A program made the position numbers and the translations under genes. This document shows, in pieces, positions 9,380 to 19,109 of a stretch of 64,000 nt of DNA. The first letter of the stretch is position 1. Every line of letters begins with the position of its first letter. The notes under the pieces were generated by a model, which made no database searches, was not told the origin of the DNA, and saw only the letters and a list, made by a program, of their open reading frames with translations. The stretch is from Candidatus Flexifilum affinis. GTDB lineage: Bacteria; Chloroflexota; Anaerolineae; Aggregatilineales; Phototrophicaceae. The DNA lies in the NCBI GenBank assembly GCA_016713325.1, contig JADJPJ010000043.1, positions 1 through 64,000 of the forward strand, read 5' to 3'.

Positions 9380-10522
9380 CGGCCAGCGGTCGTTCCCCAG
9401 CCGACGAACCGCGGCGCGCCAAGCTCCTGCCGCGAGACAATGGCCAACCGCGGCTGTCCGTCGGCCAGGTCAAGCGTCCAGATCGAGAAGCGCTGCTCGG
9501 CATAGGAGGCGAAGGCGAGGGTCTGGCCGTCGCTCGACCAGGCAGGGCGCGAATCGAGCACCTGCCGGTGGAAGAGGAAGGTGCCACGGCGGCCGCTGGC
9601 CAGGTCGAGCAGCGTCCAGGTGGTTCCGCTGCGGCTCCAGCTCAGGAAGAGCACCCCCCGGCCATCGGGCATCCAGACCGCATTGACGTTGTCGCCGCTG
9701 GTCGTCAGCGGCTCGACTTCGCCCCCGGCTAGGTCGGCCAGCAAGACGTTGTGGCCCACGCCGGCGGTCACGGGGAAAAGCAGACGATCGCCCGACGGCG
9801 ACCAGACCGGGGCATCGGCGGCACGGTGGTCTTCGATTTGCGGGTCGAGCGGTCCGCGACGCAGCCCTGCACCCGCGTCATCCAGCTCAAGCAGAACGAG
9901 CCGGCCCTGGCCCGAACTGCGATCGGCGGCGACGGCCACAATGCGGTCGCCGGCGGGCGACCAGGCGTAGGCGCTGACGATCAGGTCGGGCAGCGGGGCG
10001 GTAACGGCGGAGGTTGTCGCGATGGCCCCTGCCGCCACCGTCCACACGCCAAGGGCGGGCGTGTCGTCGTCGGTGCCCGATGCATCCACGATATGGAGCG
10101 CGCCACCGGCGCTGAGGAAGGCGAGGTGCGAACCGTTAGGCGACCCGACAGGCAGGCGACCAGCGAGGCCGATCGTCGGCGGCGCTCAGGGGTTCCAGGC
10201 AGCGCACCCTTTCGGCATTGGTATGGTTCCCGCCGACGTGCAGGGTGCAGATCTGCGTCTGGCCGGGGCCGGCTTGTGTGAAGGCCAGTTGCCCCTGCGC
10301 AGGCGACCAGTCCCACTCCTGTTCGTCGAGATTGGGCGTGCGCGTCAGGTTGACACGCAGGTTGAAGGTGAGGTCGTGGAAAAAGAGGTCGAAGCGCTCG
10401 GGCGCCCGCTGGGCGTAGCCGATCAGCGTCGCATCACGGGCGGCGCCAAGCGCCGACGCCAGCCCGAGGGCTAACGTCAGCGCGGCGGTGAGCCAGACTG
10501 TGGCGCGCCGAACAGGGTTCAT
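9376..10522 (-). CDS. Secreted TolB/WD40-like beta-propeller protein, one frameshift
   Basis: A secreted or anchored propeller of about 380 residues after correcting one frame change near 10150. The first frame (10522 to about 10150) carries a signal peptide ('LALGLASALGAA') and blades with 'DWSPAQGQLAF' and 'RPRWSP'. The second frame continues through 'YAWSPAGDRIV', 'PVWSPSGDRLLF', 'VWMPDGRGVLFL' and 'AWSSDGQTLAF' to the stop. These W-S-P-x-G-D turns are typical of TolB/PD40 propellers, which bind proteins or ligands outside the cytoplasm. The start overlaps the end of the LtrA-like gene by four bases (ATGA), so the two are co-translated. The biological role is unknown. Confidence 0.7.
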
Positions 10523-11718
10523 TCAGTGCCGAGTTCGATTTCCTGTGCCTCGCCAGGATTGTCGATCGGGCGATTCTGGCGGGTGAGATCGACTAAGGTC
10601 AGTGCCAGAATGATGACCGACAGCGCGCCGATGACCAGGAGCTCAGGCATGCCGGTGGCGAACAGGCCGATGGCCATGGCGATTGCACCGGCGATGATGC
10701 GCAGCAGGAGATCGAGCTGGCGGTTGCCCCGGTCGGTCCAGAACTCGATGATGCCCTGGGCGACCAGGAACAGCGCGACCGAACCGGCCACCAGCAGGCG
10801 GTATTTGTCCGCTAGAACTTCGCTGTGCTGCGTCACCAGCTTGTAAATGCCGACCGCCAGGGAAATCAGGGCGAGCTGGAGCGGCAAATGCCCGTAAATG
10901 TAAGCCTGCACGCCGGGACGCCGCCACATGACGCCGCGCTCGGCGACGGTCTCGTTGTAGATCCACCACAAGCCACCGACGACGGTCAGTCCCAGGAAAC
11001 CGACCAGCACCGTGTTGGTTTCGAGCTCATGACCTGCGAAACCGCCGATTACCTTGATGAAGGACTCGCCGAAGACGATGATGGTGAACAGGCCCATGCG
11101 TTCAGGCAGGTGGTGGGCGCTGGGCGGCAGTTGTTTTTGCAGCCTGACCGAACCGGGAGAGAGCGGCGTGCCGAAGTCGACCAGCAGGCCGACGATCCAG
11201 AGCACGAATCTCAGCGGCGGCGGAACGAAGGCCGAGATCAACCACAGGGCGGCGGCGATGGTGAAGCCGGCGGCATAGCGGTTCGCAAGGGCGCGTGCTT
11301 CCGGCACAAAATGAGAGGCGCGCAGGTACATGGCGACCAGCAGCAGGCGAGCGACGGCGTAGGACACCGCGAAGCCAACGGAGGTTTCCCCCAGGCCATC
11401 GTAGACGGAAATGGCCAGGGCGGAAATGGTCACGATCTGCAGGAAGACCAGCGCGCGGTGGACGAGATCATCGGCGTTGAAGCGGGTGTAGTAGAAGGTC
11501 GTGCCCATCCACACCCACCACATGGGGATGAACAGCAGGGCGAAGGTGATGAAGCCCTCGACGGAGACGTCTTCGCTGAGCTTATTGCCCAGCTGCACGA
11601 TGGTGGCGACATACACCAGATCGTAGAACAGCTCCAGCCAGCCCACTTTCTTGTGCTCGGAGGTGTTGAGATGCGGCGCTTTGCGCTCCAGAGTTGGGGC
11701 GTGTGCGTCGTGTGCCAT
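10519..11718 (-). CDS. Low-temperature-requirement A (LtrA) family membrane protein
   Basis: A 399-residue integral membrane protein of the LtrA family, first named from Listeria growth at low temperature; the biochemical role is unresolved. The diagnostic N-terminal motif 'VGWLELFYDLVYVATI' is present at about residues 25-40, followed by 'FIPMWWVWMGTTFYYTRF'. There are about ten hydrophobic segments, with the family's internal 'ERMGLFTIIVFGES' motif near the middle. The ATG at 11718 follows a GGGAGA element by about eleven bases; the longer upstream reading frame lacks family similarity. It overlaps the following propeller gene by ATGA, so the pair is one transcription unit. Confidence 0.88.
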   Translation of the reverse strand: MAHDAHAPTLERKAPHLNTSEHKKVGWLELFYDLVYVATIVQLGNKLSEDVSVEGFITFALLFIPMWWVWMGTTFYYTRFNADDLVHRALVFLQIVTISALAISVYDGLGETSVGFAVSYAVARLLLVAMYLRASHFVPEARALANRYAAGFTIAAALWLISAFVPPPLRFVLWIVGLLVDFGTPLSPGSVRLQKQLPPSAHHLPERMGLFTIIVFGESFIKVIGGFAGHELETNTVLVGFLGLTVVGGLWWIYNETVAERGVMWRRPGVQAYIYGHLPLQLALISLAVGIYKLVTQHSEVLADKYRLLVAGSVALFLVAQGIIEFWTDRGNRQLDLLLRIIAGAIAMAIGLFATGMPELLVIGALSVIILALTLVDLTRQNRPIDNPGEAQEIELGTE

Positions 11719-12125
11719 CAGGTGTGTTTCTCCCTTGCGTGCATAGATGATTTTGAAGTAACGCGGCAAATGCTCATTCCATAGAATAATGGAAAAACCC
11801 TGGTTCTTGAACAGCAGTGAAATTCGTACGCTCTGAGCATGGGTCTGCAAATCGGTCCATCCTCACCCCTCTGTCCCCTTCCATTGAATTGAGTGAGGAG
11901 AGGGGAAGCTAATGGACACACGAGTTCCGGTTCGTATAATTTCGGCGGACGGCAAGAATGCCGTCCCCTACGCTCAACATGGCCTGTAATGTAGGGACGC
12001 GATTTTTCGCGCCCGCCGACCTCAATCCTGCGTGTTTGTTTTCGGTACTCCATAAGCGAAGCGCAGCAGAGGTGAGAGCAGCATCGGGCACAGAAAATGA
12101 GCACCTGGCATCCGTATCACGTCGT
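11719..12125. repeat. Intergenic repeat cluster: stem-loop and GTAGGG palindrome copies
   Basis: This 400-base gap contains several dispersed repeats and no gene. At 11862-11910 is a 'cctcacccctctgtcccc...gaggagaggggaag' stem-loop copy. At 11947-11970 is the palindrome GGACGGCA-AGAA-TGCCGTCC followed by CCTAC. At 11991-12017 is a GTAGGGACGCG...CGCGCCCG copy. The same families recur throughout the window. They lie upstream of the LtrA-like gene and downstream of the nucleoside hydrolase gene. Confidence 0.7.
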
Positions 12126-13049
12126 TCAGGCGCAGATTGTCTCCAACCATAGCTCGTTGAAGCGCGGCGCATCAATGGCGGTCACGATGCGGGTGGGAAT
12201 CCCGGACGGATCGGGGTATTCGTAGAATAGGCCGCCGCGGACCTCCAGCCTGAGCGGAACGGTGTCCATCGCGACTCCGTCGTGCCAGCCGAGGGCGATG
12301 GCGCAGGTCAGCGGGTCATGCTGCATGTTGATGGTGTCGGGTGGCAGCGCCGGGCAGTGCTCCTGGTAATTTGCCTCGTTGTGATAGGCGCGCGCGCAGG
12401 CCCCCGCCTGGCGTACGATCAGTTCGCCCAGGCTGCCAGCCTCCGCCAGGCGCGGCAGATAGGCACGCCGCAGCGCGGTGCGCACGGTGATGGGGAGCGG
12501 GACGAGCAGCGGGGCGGCGCGTTCCAGCACGTGGACCGCCGACCGGATGTCCATCTGCATATTCCAGTCGTAGGATCGGTCCCACCACTGCGGATAGCCT
12601 TCCGGGATATCGTAGATGTACCCGCCCATCAGGACCACGTTCGCCTGTCGCAGGCTGCCCGGATAGCGCTCGTCGAGCAGGCGAAAATTGGTGTATGGGC
12701 CAATGCCAACGATCGTCGCCCCCTGATCGATACTCCGCTTCATCAGCTTCAGCGCGTCGTCCAGCGGGCCAGGGCAGCGCGGCGGCGAATCGCCCCAGTT
12801 CTCCACGTCGTCGGGATAGCCGATCGAACTGCGATAGTAGCCGTTGGCGACATCCGCCCCGGCCGCAAAGGGGATGTCGGATCGCCCGGCCAGATCCAGG
12901 ACGCGGGCCACGAAGCCGGCGCGCCGGCCCCCTTCCTCCGCGGTCGTCGTGATGCCGGTGATCTCCACGCCCGGCCACTTCAGCAGCATGGCCAGCGCAC
13001 AGAGATCGTCCATATCTCCGCCAATATCCGTATCCAAATGGAGCTTCAT
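12126..13049 (-). CDS. Inosine/uridine-preferring nucleoside hydrolase family protein
   Basis: A 307-residue enzyme of the nucleoside hydrolase family, which cleaves ribonucleosides to base and ribose for salvage in the cytoplasm. The calcium-binding N-terminal signature is 'DTDIGGDMDDLCAL' (residues 6-19; family consensus DTDxGxDDA, here with one extra residue variation). 'TNFRLL' and 'VVLMGG' near 120-145 and 'DPLTCAIAL' near 245 are further conserved active-site regions. Length is normal. The ATG at 13049 begins directly before the motif. It faces no obvious partner; the gene upstream on the same strand is RNase D, about 95 bases away. Substrate preference cannot be read from the sequence. 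Confidence 0.85.
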   Translation of the reverse strand: MKLHLDTDIGGDMDDLCALAMLLKWPGVEITGITTTAEEGGRRAGFVARVLDLAGRSDIPFAAGADVANGYYRSSIGYPDDVENWGDSPPRCPGPLDDALKLMKRSIDQGATIVGIGPYTNFRLLDERYPGSLRQANVVLMGGYIYDIPEGYPQWWDRSYDWNMQMDIRSAVHVLERAAPLLVPLPITVRTALRRAYLPRLAEAGSLGELIVRQAGACARAYHNEANYQEHCPALPPDTINMQHDPLTCAIALGWHDGVAMDTVPLRLEVRGGLFYEYPDPSGIPTRIVTAIDAPRFNELWLETICA

Positions 13050-13145
13050 GAGGGTGCGACCTTTCCCGAAGTCCGTGAGGTCCGGTGTGGAAATCGAAGA
13101 TAGCGCGCCGACCCAGAGGAAACCAAGCCTTGATGGCGGCTGAGG

Positions 13146-14309
13146 TCAGCGCTGGCGGGACAAGCGTCGCAGCACGGCGAGAATCTCCTGGCCATAGGCA
13201 GCGCGGCGCCACGGGCCAAAGCCGCGGATGTTGCTGATCTCTGCCAGAGTTGTGGGCATCTGCTGGGCCAGCGACCAGAGCGCATCCTTGGAGACGATGA
13301 CGTCAGCCTCGACCTCGCGCTCGGCGGCTTTCGTTTTGCGCCACTCGCGCAGCGCGGTGTAGCGCTCCACCACCTGCGGATCGGCCGGCGGTTCGACGAT
13401 TGGCGGTGCCGGCGCCGGACTGCCATCGCTGGCGTGGATAGCCGCGAGCAGGGGTTCGCCATAGCGTTCGACGTAGCTGTGCGCCACGCCGGAAATGCGG
13501 CGCATTTCGCCGAGGGTCTTCGGCATGGCCCTGGCAATAGCCACCAGTGCCTGATCGGTCATGACCTTGAAGGGTGGGACGTCACGGTGGCGGGCGATCT
13601 CCTCACGGACGTGGTAGATGGCTTTGAGGATGATCGCCTGTTCCACGCTGAGGTGGTTGGGCAGCGCCAGCCGCCAGAAACTCTGCTCGCCATCGTACTG
13701 GCGGGAGCGAGCGGGCGGCAGGTGGCAGGCTTCGGCGAACCATTCGTAGGCCTCTTCGCGCCGGCCGGACTCGGTCAGTGCGGCGTCCAGATGATCGCGC
13801 AGTGGCAGCAGAAAATGGGTGTCCATCTGCGCGTAGATCAGGCTGCTGCGGGGCAGCGGCCGCCTGCCCCAGTCGTCACGCTGGTGCGACTTGTCCATAG
13901 AGACGTCGAAATAATGTCTGACCAGACTGCCCAGACCAGTCTCCTTGAACCCACAGACGCGGGCGGCGATCATCGTATCGAACAGGTTGTTGAGCTGGAA
14001 GCCGTAGTCGCGCCGCAGGCACGTGAGGTCGTATTCGGCTGCGTGGAAGACCTTTTCGATGTTCGGGTCAGCCAGCAGGGCGCCAAACGGCCGCATATCC
14101 TTGATGGACAGCGGATCGATGATGTAGTCCTCGCTGCGGGTCGAGACCTGAATCAGGCAGACGCGCTCCTGATAGGCGTGAAGGCTGTTCGATTCAGTAT
14201 CGAGCGCCAGCGCCGGTTCGCGCTGAAGCAGGGCCAGGGCCGCGAGCAGCTTGACGTCGCTGTTCACCACCAGGGGCGGTGGCAGGGACTGTGGATTGGG
14301 GTTTTTCAT
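13146..14309 (-). CDS. rnd: Ribonuclease D with two HRDC domains
   Basis: A 387-residue 3'-5' exoribonuclease of the RNase D type, acting in tRNA and stable RNA 3'-end processing. The DEDD exonuclease domain occupies roughly the first 190 residues: 'LALDTESNS' supplies the DxE, 'FHAAEYDLTCL' the second motif, and 'YAQMDTHFLL' the Y-x3-D third motif. An HRDC domain follows with 'EEIARHRDVPPFKVM' and 'MRRISG', and a second HRDC lies after a Pro-rich linker, ending 'ISNIRGFGPWRRAAYG'. An alternative ATG at 14327 would overlap the corA stop region. With either start it is directly downstream of corA and probably co-transcribed. Confidence 0.88.
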   Translation of the reverse strand: MKNPNPQSLPPPLVVNSDVKLLAALALLQREPALALDTESNSLHAYQERVCLIQVSTRSEDYIIDPLSIKDMRPFGALLADPNIEKVFHAAEYDLTCLRRDYGFQLNNLFDTMIAARVCGFKETGLGSLVRHYFDVSMDKSHQRDDWGRRPLPRSSLIYAQMDTHFLLPLRDHLDAALTESGRREEAYEWFAEACHLPPARSRQYDGEQSFWRLALPNHLSVEQAIILKAIYHVREEIARHRDVPPFKVMTDQALVAIARAMPKTLGEMRRISGVAHSYVERYGEPLLAAIHASDGSPAPAPPIVEPPADPQVVERYTALREWRKTKAAEREVEADVIVSKDALWSLAQQMPTTLAEISNIRGFGPWRRAAYGQEILAVLRRLSRQR

Positions 14310-14317
14310 GGAGCCAG

Positions 14318-15235
14318 CTACAACCATCTGCGTCGACGAAAATACCAGAGCATGGTCACAGCGAGGGCGGCCATGAATATCGTCAGCAACCAGAAGGACA
14401 GCGGATGCTCCTGGAGGGGAAGATCGATGTTCATGCCGTAGACGCTGGAAATGAAGGTAAGCGGCAGCATGATCACCGAGAAGACCGTCAGGATGCGCAT
14501 GACGCCGTTGATGCGGTGGCTGAGGAGGGTGTCGGCTGTCTCGGAGAGGCTGCCGATGACCTCGAAATCTTCGTCAATGATGTCACGGGCGCGGTTCAGG
14601 TGGTCGACGACGTCGTCGAAATAGCGCTCCAACCCCTCACGCAGCAGCGGGCTGTCGGTGCGCGACAGCTCCTCGACGACCGGGAGCTGCTGGCGGATGA
14701 TGCGGCGCAGGCTGATGACATCGCGGCGCAAAATAGCAATGTCGCGGATGATCATCTGGCCATCGGTGCTGAAGATGTTGTTCTCGATGCTGCGCATGTT
14801 GCTGTCGACCTTGCGGAGCATGGGGAAGATGCTGTCGACCAGCTTGTCGACGATGTAGTAGAAGGCATGGGAAGACGTGCCGTTCAGCAACAGGCCGCGT
14901 ACGTCCTGCTCGTCACGGCAGCCGTTGAACAGACTGCTCAGTATCGGCATGCGCCCATCGTGAGCCGTGACGAGGAGGTTGCGACCGACGACAAAGTCGA
15001 TTTCGTAAGGGCGGCTAACGCGATTGCCGGCATCCCAGAGAGGAAAGTGCAGGGTGATATACAGATAGTCTGGCTGCATGTCGATCTTCGGACGTTCGGT
15101 GATGCTCAGGATATCTTCCAGGTTCAGCGGATGGATGAAGGGAAGATTCCGGCGCAGACCTTCGATATCGATCGGCGTTGGGTCAATCAGGTTGATCCAG
15201 GTTGTTTGATCACCCGTGACTTTGAGATACGTCAT
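14318..15235 (-). CDS. corA: Magnesium/cobalt transporter CorA
   Basis: A 305-residue divalent-cation channel of the CorA family, which forms homopentamers in the membrane and imports Mg2+. The soluble N-terminal domain covers about 240 residues. Two C-terminal helices follow, with the ion-selectivity motif 'YGMN' in 'SSVYGMNIDLP' between them and a basic tail 'RRRRW' after the last helix. The long helix is seen around 'RTDSPLLREGLERYFDDVV'. Length is typical. The downstream rnd gene begins within a few bases of the stop, suggesting a two-gene operon. The region upstream (15236-15436) is shared with the divergent bc complex operon. Confidence 0.92.
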   Translation of the reverse strand: MTYLKVTGDQTTWINLIDPTPIDIEGLRRNLPFIHPLNLEDILSITERPKIDMQPDYLYITLHFPLWDAGNRVSRPYEIDFVVGRNLLVTAHDGRMPILSSLFNGCRDEQDVRGLLLNGTSSHAFYYIVDKLVDSIFPMLRKVDSNMRSIENNIFSTDGQMIIRDIAILRRDVISLRRIIRQQLPVVEELSRTDSPLLREGLERYFDDVVDHLNRARDIIDEDFEVIGSLSETADTLLSHRINGVMRILTVFSVIMLPLTFISSVYGMNIDLPLQEHPLSFWLLTIFMAALAVTMLWYFRRRRWL

Positions 15236-15365
15236 GGCTTAGCCCGTCCCTCGCCAATCGCCGCTTCGACGTCCACGCGCGCACATGATAGACCTTTTGA
15301 CTCCACTGTCCACTTGTGATATATTGAACAAAGAGCGGATTTCCTCCCTCAATTTAGTGTTGTTT

Positions 15366-15396
15366 TTGGCTATCGGCCGCGGTACTGTGTTATACT
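15366..15396 (+). promoter_or_regulatory. Candidate promoter of the bc complex operon
   Basis: TTGGCT (15366-15371) and TATACT (15391-15396) are separated by 19 bases and lie about 40 bases before the Rieske start. The -10 is good, the -35 and spacing only fair, so this is a tentative assignment. Confidence 0.35.
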
Positions 15397-15436
15397 CGCA
15401 GCAACCGCGGTAAGTTGATAGCACGTTAAAGGACAC

Positions 15437-16041
15437 GTGTACCTCATGGCAACCATGTCAGCTGGCGAGACTCGTGCCGCCGTTCCCTCGAGGCAAACCT
15501 CAGCGGCGGATCGGGCGCAGGTCGCGGCGCCGAGCCGTCGCGAATTCTTGTACTACATCTGGGGTGCGTCGATGGCGCTCCTGCTAGGTCAGGCGACCGC
15601 CGGCCTGGTGTGGTTCGGGCTGCCGATCTTCAAAGAGGGCACGTTCGGCGGGGTGTTCACCTTCGCGCCGGAGAAAGTGCCCAGCCAGGGCGCCGCGCCG
15701 ACGTCGATTCCGAGGGCCGCTTCCACGTGACCTACCCTGAACAGGGTCTGCTGGCGCTTTATGGCGTTTGCACGCACCTGGGCTGCCTGCCGAAGTGGTC
15801 AGAGACCAACAACCGCTTTGAATGCCCCTGCCACGGTTCCAAGTTCGAACTCGATGGAAAATACATCGAGGGCCCCGCGCCGCGCAGCCTGGATCGTTTC
15901 CGCACCACCGTCGTCTTCGAAGACGGCACGGAGCTGACCACCAACGAAACTGGCGACCCCATTCCGCTCACCGGACATGGCGCGATCATTTCCATCCGCA
16001 TCGATACCGGCGATAAGCTCAAGCGCGACGGTAAGGTATAG
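15437..16041 (+). CDS. Rieske [2Fe-2S] protein of bc-type complex, one frameshift
   Basis: The Rieske iron-sulphur subunit of a quinol:cytochrome c oxidoreductase. The N-terminal part (15437-15700) shows a twin-Arg-like '[13 protein letters not shown]' just before a single membrane helix. After a frame change near 15700 the cluster-binding domain follows: '[10 protein letters not shown]' and 'CPCHGSKF' give the two Cys-His pairs and the disulphide cysteines. Corrected length is about 200 residues. GTG 15437 or ATG 15446 could both serve the AAAGGA site. As the sequence stands the cluster domain would not be made. All motifs are perfect, so a base-calling error is more likely than decay. Confidence 0.85.
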
Positions 16042-16050
16042 GAGTTTTCT

Positions 16051-16079
16051 CGGGCGCGCGTCTGCGCGCCCGGTTCGTT
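16051..16079 (+). terminator. Intercistronic GC hairpin followed by a T-rich run
   Basis: A perfect nine-base stem, CGGGCGCGC and GCGCGCCCG, with a short loop, followed by GGTTCGTTTT. It lies between the Rieske and cytochrome b genes, so it could attenuate read-through or protect the upstream message rather than end the operon. Confidence 0.5.
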
Positions 16080-16140
16080 TTCAATTCTAATAAGCTTCAG
16101 TTCGAGCGCGTTGGCACGTTCAGTTTAGGAGTGGTACTGC

Positions 16141-17955
16141 ATGTCGGTTCTACCGTTTCCCTCCTTTCTCGATGACGTCAAAGAAAAGGGGCTGAAACGC
16201 GCGCTGTTTGAGGGGATTAACGAAGTTGTCGAGCGAGCCACCGCAGGCATGAATGTTCAGGACCTGCGGGAAGCGCTTCGTGGCGATCCTCCCAGCCGCA
16301 AGCCCAATCCCCGTTTGCAGCCGCATGCCGATGGCTTCTGGCTGCACATGCGCCCCAGCTACTTCCACAAGTCGGTGACTGGCCTGTACCCGGAATTCCG
16401 TCTGGGCTGGCTGTCGACCTACTTTGTTTTCTTTGAGACCATCACCGGCATTTTCCTGATGATCTGGTACACCCCGTCACCGGAAATCGCCTATTCGAAC
16501 ATGCTCGCCATCATGTCCAACGTGCCGATGGGGCAGTTCATCCGCGACCTGCACCGCCTCGGCGCGGAAGCGATGGTGCTTATCGTCACCTTACATATGC
16601 TCAGGACATTCCTGACGGCCAGCTACAAGAAGCCGAGAGAGTTCACGTGGTTCACCGGCGTCGTGCTGGCCATCGCCACGTTCTTCCTCAGCTTCAGCGG
16701 CTACCTGCTCCCATGGGACCAACTGTCTCTGTGGGCGGTGACCATCGGCGCCTCGATGGTCGAAGCGGCCCCGCCGGAAATCGTGGGGACGAACCTGAAC
16801 CTGCTGTTCCGCGGCGGCCCGGAACTGGGCGCGAACGGTTTGCTGCGCTTCTACCTGCTGCACGTGCTGGCCGTGCCGGCCATCCTGTTCGTCTTCCTGG
16901 GCGTCCACTACTACAAGGTGGTGGTCCACGGGCACAGCCTGCCCCCGGGTGAGGAGAACATCGGCGAAGATACCGCCAAGCGTGTGCCGCTCGACAAGCG
17001 CGTGTACTTCATCCCCGACGTTCTGACCAGCGAAATCATGTGGCTGGGCGTTACGACACTCATCCTGATTGTGCTGTCGATCTGGTTTTTCCATGCGCCG
17101 CTGGAAAACCACGCGGACCCGCAGGTCACGCCGCTGGGTACAACTGCGCCGTGGTACTTCCTGTGGATTCAGGGCGCGCTGAAGCTGGGCGATAAGGTCA
17201 TCTGGGGCATCGTCTTCCCGACGGTGGTGATCGTCTTCCTGATGGTCTACCCGTACATTGATGTGGCCAAGAGCCGACGCTGGGCGCACCGCCGCGTGTC
17301 GCTCACCATCGCCTTTGGCATGGCGGCCGGCTTCACGGTGCTCAGCTACATGGGCCTGTCGGAGTTCGGCGTGGTCAACAGCGCCGACATCGAAATCCTG
17401 CACGAGATCGTCAAGGAACCGGCGCATAACCACCTCGGCATCATCCGGCCTGTGCCTTACGACGAGCTGGTGCCTGGCGTGTACGTCACCCGTCAGTTCG
17501 AGGCGGAAGAAGGCGATGTGGCCAATGTCATCAACGCCTTCAACACCGAGATTAACTCCGGCAACTTCCCGCTGGAAGGCGGGGCAACCCTGCTGAGCTA
17601 CCTTTCCAGCGGACAGCATCTGCCGCTGGCGACGCTGAACGTCACGGAACTGCCGGAAGGCACCGAGCTGTACCGTGTGATGGAAGAGTTCTCGCACATG
17701 ATCGCCAATGAAGATCAGGAACTCTACAACGGCTGGGGCATGGTCATTGTCACCGACTGGCAGGATGATCTGAAGCGCGTCGACGTGATCGTCTCGTGGG
17801 ATCAGGTCGTGATGGAACGCGGTTTCCCAGTCCTGGGCGAGAACGGCGAACCGATCCTCGTGCTGGACGAGGCCGGCAACCGCATCCGCCGCATCAACAG
17901 CGACCATATCTTCCTGCATCGCAATGCGCAGTACTTTGAAGCGCCGGGAGCATAG
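16141..17955 (+). CDS. Cytochrome b subunit of bc-type complex, with C-terminal extension
   Basis: The 604-residue haem b subunit that oxidises quinol in the membrane. Haem ligands are visible as H138/H152 (13 residues between) and H241/H256 (14 between); the 13/14 spacing is the cytochrome b6 pattern. The quinol-site loop usually written PEWY reads 'TAPWYFLW' here. Membrane helices continue to about residue 410. A soluble C-terminal domain of about 190 residues then follows, ending 'NAQYFEAPGA', with no haem motif and no function I recognise. An AGGAG site precedes the ATG by nine bases. The stop overlaps the GTG of the cytochrome c gene by one base. Confidence 0.92.
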   Translation: MSVLPFPSFLDDVKEKGLKRALFEGINEVVERATAGMNVQDLREALRGDPPSRKPNPRLQPHADGFWLHMRPSYFHKSVTGLYPEFRLGWLSTYFVFFETITGIFLMIWYTPSPEIAYSNMLAIMSNVPMGQFIRDLHRLGAEAMVLIVTLHMLRTFLTASYKKPREFTWFTGVVLAIATFFLSFSGYLLPWDQLSLWAVTIGASMVEAAPPEIVGTNLNLLFRGGPELGANGLLRFYLLHVLAVPAILFVFLGVHYYKVVVHGHSLPPGEENIGEDTAKRVPLDKRVYFIPDVLTSEIMWLGVTTLILIVLSIWFFHAPLENHADPQVTPLGTTAPWYFLWIQGALKLGDKVIWGIVFPTVVIVFLMVYPYIDVAKSRRWAHRRVSLTIAFGMAAGFTVLSYMGLSEFGVVNSADIEILHEIVKEPAHNHLGIIRPVPYDELVPGVYVTRQFEAEEGDVANVINAFNTEINSGNFPLEGGATLLSYLSSGQHLPLATLNVTELPEGTELYRVMEEFSHMIANEDQELYNGWGMVIVTDWQDDLKRVDVIVSWDQVVMERGFPVLGENGEPILVLDEAGNRIRRINSDHIFLHRNAQYFEAPGA

Positions 17956-19109
17956 TGAGCGTGAACTTACAACGTCTGCTCGTTGAGCGTATCGAGCACC
18001 GAATTATCGCAGGGACGGTCGCATTCCTGGCCATCATGGTGCTGGTGGGCTGGCTGGCGATCAATGAAAACGGACGCATGACAGCCTTTGCGCGGATGTA
18101 CGAGGCGCGGGCCGTCGAACGCGGCGCCGAGCTGTTTGTCGCCAACTGCACGACCTGCCACGGCCCCGATGGCCGTGGTCTGACCGGTGTTGCGCCCGGC
18201 CTGAACTCACCGCTGATGTTCGGCTTCGACTTCCTGCCGGAATATCACCGCGAACTTGGCTCGCTGAACCTTGAGACGGTGGGTCTCAATGCCGAGAGGG
18301 ACCTGGAGACCACGACGGCGGAGCGCGTTGCCGAGATCGACGCCCGTCTGGCCGAGATCGACGCCCGCAAGGCAGCCATGGAGCAGGAGATCGCTCCGGT
18401 CGTCCAGCAAATGCAGACGGCCATCGACCGCGGCTATGATCCTGACGTATTCAGCCGCCTGCAGATGGTCGACTGGCAGGGCAGCCTGAACAGCTTCGTC
18501 TTCACGACGCTTGTGCATGGACGACCCACCAGCGGTTCCTACTGGCCTGGGCCGATGGTGTCGTGGTCGAAGACGACCGGTGGGCCGCTGCGTGACGATC
18601 AGCTTGAAGATCTGACGGCCTTCATCATGAACTGGGACAAGGGCAGCGAGTGGACGGTTGAAGATCTGATGGCTGTCAACCAGTTCCCGAAGGAACCGGC
18701 CGATCCGGCTCTGGTGACCGCTCTCCCTGGTGACGTGCCGCTCATCGGCGCGAATACCGCGACGAGGGATGTGGTCGCGAACCTTGAAGGCCTTGTCGGC
18801 GACCCGCAGAACGGTCAGACGCTGTACAACGGCGCGCTCGCCTGCTCGGGCTGCCATTTGAACGCCGCCGTGGCGCCGCAGACCGAGGGCACGTTCACGC
18901 GAGTGAATGAAGTCCGTCTGGCGGACCCGGCCCTGGCGGGTTACACGGCTGAGCAGTATTTCGCCGAGAGCATCACGCACCCGAATGCCTACGTCTCTCC
19001 GGGATATGTGGCGGGCCTCATGCCGCAGAACTTCGGCGACCGGCTCACATACCAGGATCTGGCGGACCTGATCGCTTACCTGAGCACGCAGGATCAGCCG
19101 GTGAGTTAG
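17955..19109 (+). CDS. Membrane-anchored dihaem cytochrome c of bc-type complex
   Basis: A 384-residue c-type cytochrome that takes electrons from the Rieske centre. One N-terminal helix (about residues 18-36) anchors it. The first haem site is C65-T-T-C68-H69 followed by 'GPDGRG'; the second is C297-S-G-C300-H301. Met ligands are plausible in the 'AGLMPQNFGDRL' region for the C-terminal haem. Between the two domains lies a helical, charged insert (about residues 110-165) with repeated 'AEIDAR' that may form a coiled coil. Translation starts at GTG, within one base of the cytochrome b stop, so the subunits are coupled. With Rieske and cytochrome b this makes a complete three-gene bc complex. 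Confidence 0.9.
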   Translation: MSVNLQRLLVERIEHRIIAGTVAFLAIMVLVGWLAINENGRMTAFARMYEARAVERGAELFVANCTTCHGPDGRGLTGVAPGLNSPLMFGFDFLPEYHRELGSLNLETVGLNAERDLETTTAERVAEIDARLAEIDARKAAMEQEIAPVVQQMQTAIDRGYDPDVFSRLQMVDWQGSLNSFVFTTLVHGRPTSGSYWPGPMVSWSKTTGGPLRDDQLEDLTAFIMNWDKGSEWTVEDLMAVNQFPKEPADPALVTALPGDVPLIGANTATRDVVANLEGLVGDPQNGQTLYNGALACSGCHLNAAVAPQTEGTFTRVNEVRLADPALAGYTAEQYFAESITHPNAYVSPGYVAGLMPQNFGDRLTYQDLADLIAYLSTQDQPVS

